From Odontesthes bonariensis (taxonomy: Eukaryota > Chordata > Actinopteri > Atheriniformes > Atherinopsidae), in NCBI RefSeq assembly GCF_027942865.1, contig NC_134509.1, forward strand, positions 17,014,017 through 17,078,016: 64,000 nucleotides of DNA. Direction: 5' to 3'. The position numbers were made by a program, and so were the translations under genes. Below are positions 60,519-64,000 of the stretch, one piece after another (positions within the stretch are counted from its first letter, which is position 1; the number at the start of each line of letters is the position of its first letter). Below the pieces are notes generated by a model, which had not been told where the DNA came from, did not search any database, and worked only from the letters and a program-made list of their open reading frames with translations.

Positions 60519-60848
60519 GGCTGCAAGAAAAGTGGTGAGATGGTTAACACCGTTGTCTCACAGCAGGAAGGTTCCCTGTTTGAATATCGGCTGGTTTCCT
60601 TTGTGTGGACTTCGCGTGCTCTCCCCATGCATGTGTGGGTAGTCTTGGGTATTCCTCCCACAGTCCAAAGCCATGCATGTTAAGTTAATTGATGATTCAT
60701 GGTTATTTGTCTCTGTGTTGGCCCTGTGATGGAGTGGCAACCTGTCCGGGGTGTACCCTGCCTCTAACCTAATAGCTGCTGGGATAGACTGCAGCTCCCC
60801 CTGCAACCCTGAGTTGGATAAAGCGGGTATAGAAAATGGATGGATGGC
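60519..60848 (+). mobile_element. tRNA-derived SINE, near full length
   Basis: The head has a tRNA-like box A region (GAGATGGTTAACACCGTTGT) and a box B-like GGTTCCCTGTTTGAATATC. The body carries CCTCCCACAGTCCAAAG, GTTAAGTTAATTGATGATTC and CCTGTCCGGGGTGTACCC, and the 3' end is AAAATGGATGGATGG. It is the best copy of the family also seen at 35026-35232 and 44624-44880. A 155-codon minus-strand frame across it is an artefact. Confidence 0.8.
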
Positions 60849-62529
60849 TTCTGGACTCCAATGCTGTTTTATCTGGCTCTCAGACTCTACAGGGGCAGAG
60901 AGAAATGCAGAAAGAGCACAGTGAGAATAAAAGAGGACCGATTGCGTTGGCCACAGCCGGTGTAATCCTGGATATGTTACTCTGAAGGAGCAGATCAGAA
61001 ATTTTACGTCCATGTTGCAAAGCATGCACCCTCTACCTTTTGTGGGACTTCTTCACTGGAGTGATGCGCATTCTGGACCAAGTAATGACTTTTTAAAACG
61101 TCCATGATTTTAGGAGCTGCGGCACCTCTTTTCTTTTCTACAGCCGTGGCCAAAGCAACTGAATGTCTGCACATTTGAGCAAAGTTGATCATTTGACTTT
61201 GAAGTCTACTTATTGTTGTGCCAGCCTCAAGAAGTTCACTTTCTAGTGTTTTACTGTGTATGCACACTAAAAGAACTGAAGAACTTTTTTTTGTTTGTTT
61301 TTCTGTGAAATTCATTTAGTTTTCTGGTTTGGTGTTTTTTTTTTTGGTGACTTAATTCATTTACATGTTACAAAGGGGATGATTTCATTTAAGCTGGCTT
61401 TTATTTCATGACAGGAAGACTGTAGTGTTTTAGTTTTGAAAGTAAATCGTGAGAGCCTGCCTCTGAAGGGCTTTTTTTTGTTGTTTTGCAGGAAAGTGTG
61501 TCCCCCTGCAGTAGATCAGTAAGAAGTGCTCTTCAATATGAATACAGGTATGGACACAACAAACACCGGAATGAGTTATTCTATCTTGTCCATCCACCCT
61601 CTTGACACACACTGTTTTTGTTTGTCAAAGAATGATAGCAACCATCTTTTAATTTTTGCTCCTAATCTTTGGTGATAACTGTTGTTTACCTGTGGTAATT
61701 AAAAAAAAAAATAAAAATCTCCACATTTTGGGTCACCCATGAATCAGCCTCTATGTGTGGTGCGTGTCCTCTGACAAAAGCATTAGTCTTTAAATATAAT
61801 TCTGACCCGCCGTTATCACTTTGATCTTGGTCTATTTCGGACCGAGAATATTACGACTTAAAGCATCACGTACAGTAAGCCTGCTCCTTTAAACCAGTTC
61901 TGCATTTCCGTGTGAATATATTTCTAAAGTTGTTTCCCAAACTTGCCACACTGAGCAGTAGTGTGTATTTCAGCTAGAGAACCGATAATGAGTTCTCTGT
62001 TAATGAGTCTTTCCACACAACATGCAACACCATCTGTGTGAGCAGCTGTGGTGGCATGACTCATTCTGCTCACTTGCCTGTTTTTACAGTGTGAAAGACA
62101 AAATTAAAAATAGCTTTTTCTGTTTGTTGAAAGGCTGTCAGTAATACAACAAGAGCTTTTTTTTTATTATCATTAATGGAAACATGTCAGATTTACAGGT
62201 TTGAAACCGCCACCAATTTAATCCCCAGCTTCTTAAACTGGGAAGTACAGGCCTTAGATTTTGCTACAGGTCTCGACATTCCGGGTTTATTTACTAAAAT
62301 TGTCCAGTTGAGAATGTATTAGCTGTACTGTTAATGGAGAGTTTCCAAAAGTGTGACAGCATGTCATTTAACAGGAATATTTGGCCATAATTTCCCAACT
62401 TTCCGAACTATTGACAATATTAACTTCAATTGTCACATTTGTCCTGCAACATCTGTTATAATGTGTTAATTAGTTTGATCTTCTAACCTAAATTGGTATG
62501 TGTAATCTGATAAAAATGCAACATATTAA

Positions 62530-62942
62530 AGGGATAGTTCACCTCTTTTGACATGAAGCTGTATGACATCCCATACTAGCAAAATTATTTGTGAACATTT
62601 TCTTACCCCCCGCTGCGCGCTGTAAGTCGAGTTCCGGCCTCGTTTTGGCGTTGATGAAGGTAGTCCGGCTAGTTGGCTGGGGCCACAAAATTAAAGCGTT
62701 TTGCTTCTCAAAACAATATGCGTTCAAAAGAGTAATACATTTGCAACACAAAATTGTTCATCCAGAAAAAGTCGGACCTCAGAATTGCTTGGCGCTATTT
62801 TCTCTCTACCTTCGTATCACTGCGTGCTGTGCAGACCGAGCAGTCCCCTGCTTCCGAGCAGTAAACACCGTAACAGGTGCGGCTGTCAGCAGGTGGCAAT
62901 CACAGAGTGATACAAAGGGAGAGAAAATAGCGAACTATCCCT
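62530..62942. mobile_element. TTAA-flanked MITE
   Basis: TTAA at 62526-62529 and 62943-62946 flanks a 413-bp non-coding element whose ends share 11 perfect inverted bases, AGGGATAGTTC. AAAGGGATAGTTCACC is a very common fish repeat start. The TTAA duplication again suggests Kolobok or piggyBac mobilisation. Confidence 0.85.
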
Positions 62943-62955
62943 TTAAAACATCCTT

Positions 62956-62961
<6 letters not shown>

Positions 62962-62999
<38 letters not shown>

Positions 63000-63046
63000 C
63001 AATTCCATAATTTAGATTTCTTTTTTTTTTTTTTTTTTTTTTTTTT
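62962..63046. repeat. A37 ... T26 inverted homopolymer pair
   Basis: 37 consecutive A (62962-62998), a 22-base spacer, then 26 consecutive T (63021-63046). Transcribed, it could fold into a 26-bp A-U hairpin about 200 bases upstream of the sorbs2 exon at 63251. Lengths are uncertain because such runs are error-prone. Confidence 0.9.
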
Positions 63047-63250
63047 AGACAAATCCGTCTGTCAGTTGTTGTGCTGCAGTAGATAACATGCACTCTGAAC
63101 GCATGCGCTTTGCCTCTAACGTTTTTTGCCTTATTTCTATGGCTCGACGCATTTGTGTGTATGTGCGTGTTTGTGTCATGGTGCGCATGCATGTGCATGT
63201 GTGCTTCTGCTTCTGCCTCGATGATCACCCGCCTGGCCGTGATTTCTCAG

Positions 63251-63340
63251 ATAGCGGAGGATGTGCTCGCAAAAGTGTGGCCTTGTCACTCATACTCTCT
63301 CCCATGAAGAGGGTCCAGAGCTCACCAAATCTAGCCACAG
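63251..63340 (+). CDS. sorbs2: sorbs2 N-terminal coding exon
   Basis: The acceptor GATTTCTCAG precedes 63251 and the donor CAG|GTACTA follows 63340. Read in phase 1, the 90 bases encode (D)SGGCARKSVALSLILSP, then MKRVQSSPNLATG. I recognise the SORBS2 (ArgBP2/sorbin and SH3 domain-containing 2) N-terminus, which in human reads DSGGCARK ... VKRVQSSPNLLAAG and also ends on a split Gly codon. SORBS2 is a scaffold with a sorbin-homology domain and three C-terminal SH3 domains, acting at Z-discs, stress fibres and epithelial junctions. Those domains lie beyond the right edge. The SSPNL segment resembles a 14-3-3/phospho-Ser motif, which is an inference. Confidence 0.9.
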
Positions 63341-64000
63341 GTACTAACACTCACAAACATGCAAATTGATACACGTTGGAATAAGAATGCTTAATGGACT
63401 ACCTAAAACATAGTCCAAGTATAGACCGGGATAAGCTCTGGGGGAGAGCACGAGGTAAGTCTTAATGAAAGTCCTGTTTGGGCTTCGTCATGAATGAACA
63501 TTTGAAATACTTTTAAATAGGCTGTGGCTGCTTCAGTACGCTTAAGCAGTGTTTCCATTGCAGATGCTATTTGTTTTTTTTCCCCTCATAAATTCATTGT
63601 ATATTTGTTCATATGTAATATTTTCTTTCTTGGCCCTGTTTTGCTCTGTAAATCAACCGTCAGTCATGCTTCACTTTCCTTTTGAGCTCAACTCCGCCTC
63701 CCCTTTCTCAAAGTGTTCGTGTAGTTTATTCCACCCTTCCGCTTCATCTGACTTTTACTGTCTATTTTCTTTTCTTTCTGTTGTGTGACCGGTAAAATGT
63801 TCCACAGCTCTCTTGCCAGCTGAAGAAATGAAATGAGGAGGTTCATTGAACTTTATGCAAGCAGAGTCACAGAATATGGGATATATACATTCTCTCTGAG
63901 GCGTTAAGTGTGCCGCACTTAGGTCAAGATTTTCATCATCAGGTCATTAATTCATAGAAATTGATAAACAACAAGCAGGATCTCTCTCCAGCTGTATGAA
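63341..64000 (+). other. sorbs2 intron, continues past the window
   Basis: No further exon is recognised before the right edge. The sequence is T/C-rich non-coding. Confidence 0.6.

Larger units (their letters stand above)
51498..63250 (+). other. sorbs2 intron between the two visible coding exons
   Basis: 11.8 kb with no recognised exon. It contains one SINE, one TTAA-flanked MITE, several long homopolymers (T at 51521-51542, A at about 56005-56022, G at 56386-56398) and high-complexity patches (54530-54720, 57530-57900) that may be conserved regulatory DNA. Confidence 0.55.

Noticed and set aside
60510..60600. tRNA-like box A and box B words
   Set aside because: They belong to the SINE head; no cloverleaf with anticodon can be folded, so it is not a tRNA gene.
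60558..61025. 155-codon minus-strand frame
   Set aside because: It runs antisense through a tRNA-derived SINE and carries no protein signature.

Overview
This is vertebrate nuclear DNA, almost certainly from a ray-finned (teleost) fish. It has large GT-AG introns, a CpG-island promoter, and dense fish-type repeats: a Rex1-like LINE, PIF/Harbinger, hAT, Tc1/mariner and TTAA-flanked MITEs, and tRNA-derived SINEs ending in GGAT repeats. No bacterial, phage or CRISPR features are present.

Three genes can be supported. (1) A complete cytochrome P450 of the CYP4V family (cyp4v2-like) lies on the minus strand, with 11 coding exons between 13604 and 19479. They splice in frame to 515 codons with the membrane anchor, I-helix, ExxR and heme-Cys motifs intact. 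(2) A complete Toll-like receptor 3 gene (tlr3) lies on the minus strand, with four coding exons between 22393 and 27645 giving 915 codons. It has signal peptide, LRR ectodomain, LRRCT, transmembrane segment and TIR domain. A likely non-coding first exon ends at 28425, and IRF-type motifs surround it. (3) The 5' part of sorbs2 lies on the plus strand and diverges from tlr3. It has a CpG-island promoter and likely exon 1 near 45.4-46.0 kb, an exon at 51324-51497 with the start codon, and a coding exon at 63251-63340. The rest of the gene lies beyond the right edge. The order and orientation sorbs2 - tlr3 - cyp4v match human 4q35 (SORBS2 - TLR3 - FAM149A - CYP4V2), except that nothing like FAM149A lies between tlr3 and cyp4v.

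Layout: 0-7.3 kb is a transposon graveyard. It holds a Harbinger element with a second, 9-bp-TSD element nested inside it that carries a RecQ-helicase-like fragment, a Tc1 remnant, a solo LTR, a BED-finger hAT element and a Rex1 3' end. 7.3-13.6 kb has no gene that I can see. 13.6-19.5 kb is cyp4v. 22.4-28.5 kb is tlr3. 28.5-45.4 kb is intergenic, with a perfect 8-bp-TSD hAT element, SINEs and MITEs. 45.4-64 kb is the sorbs2 5' end, mostly intron.

The genes do not form a pathway. Tlr3 is the endosomal double-stranded RNA sensor of innate immunity, CYP4V an ER fatty-acid omega-hydroxylase, and SORBS2 a cytoskeletal/Z-disc adaptor. Their linkage is ancestral vertebrate synteny. I found no undescribed multi-gene system. 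The most interesting leftovers are a phase-symmetric orphan exon at 1085-1228, the nested element with its RecQ-like fragment, the alternative N-terminus of sorbs2, and an unexplained open frame inside a cyp4v intron.
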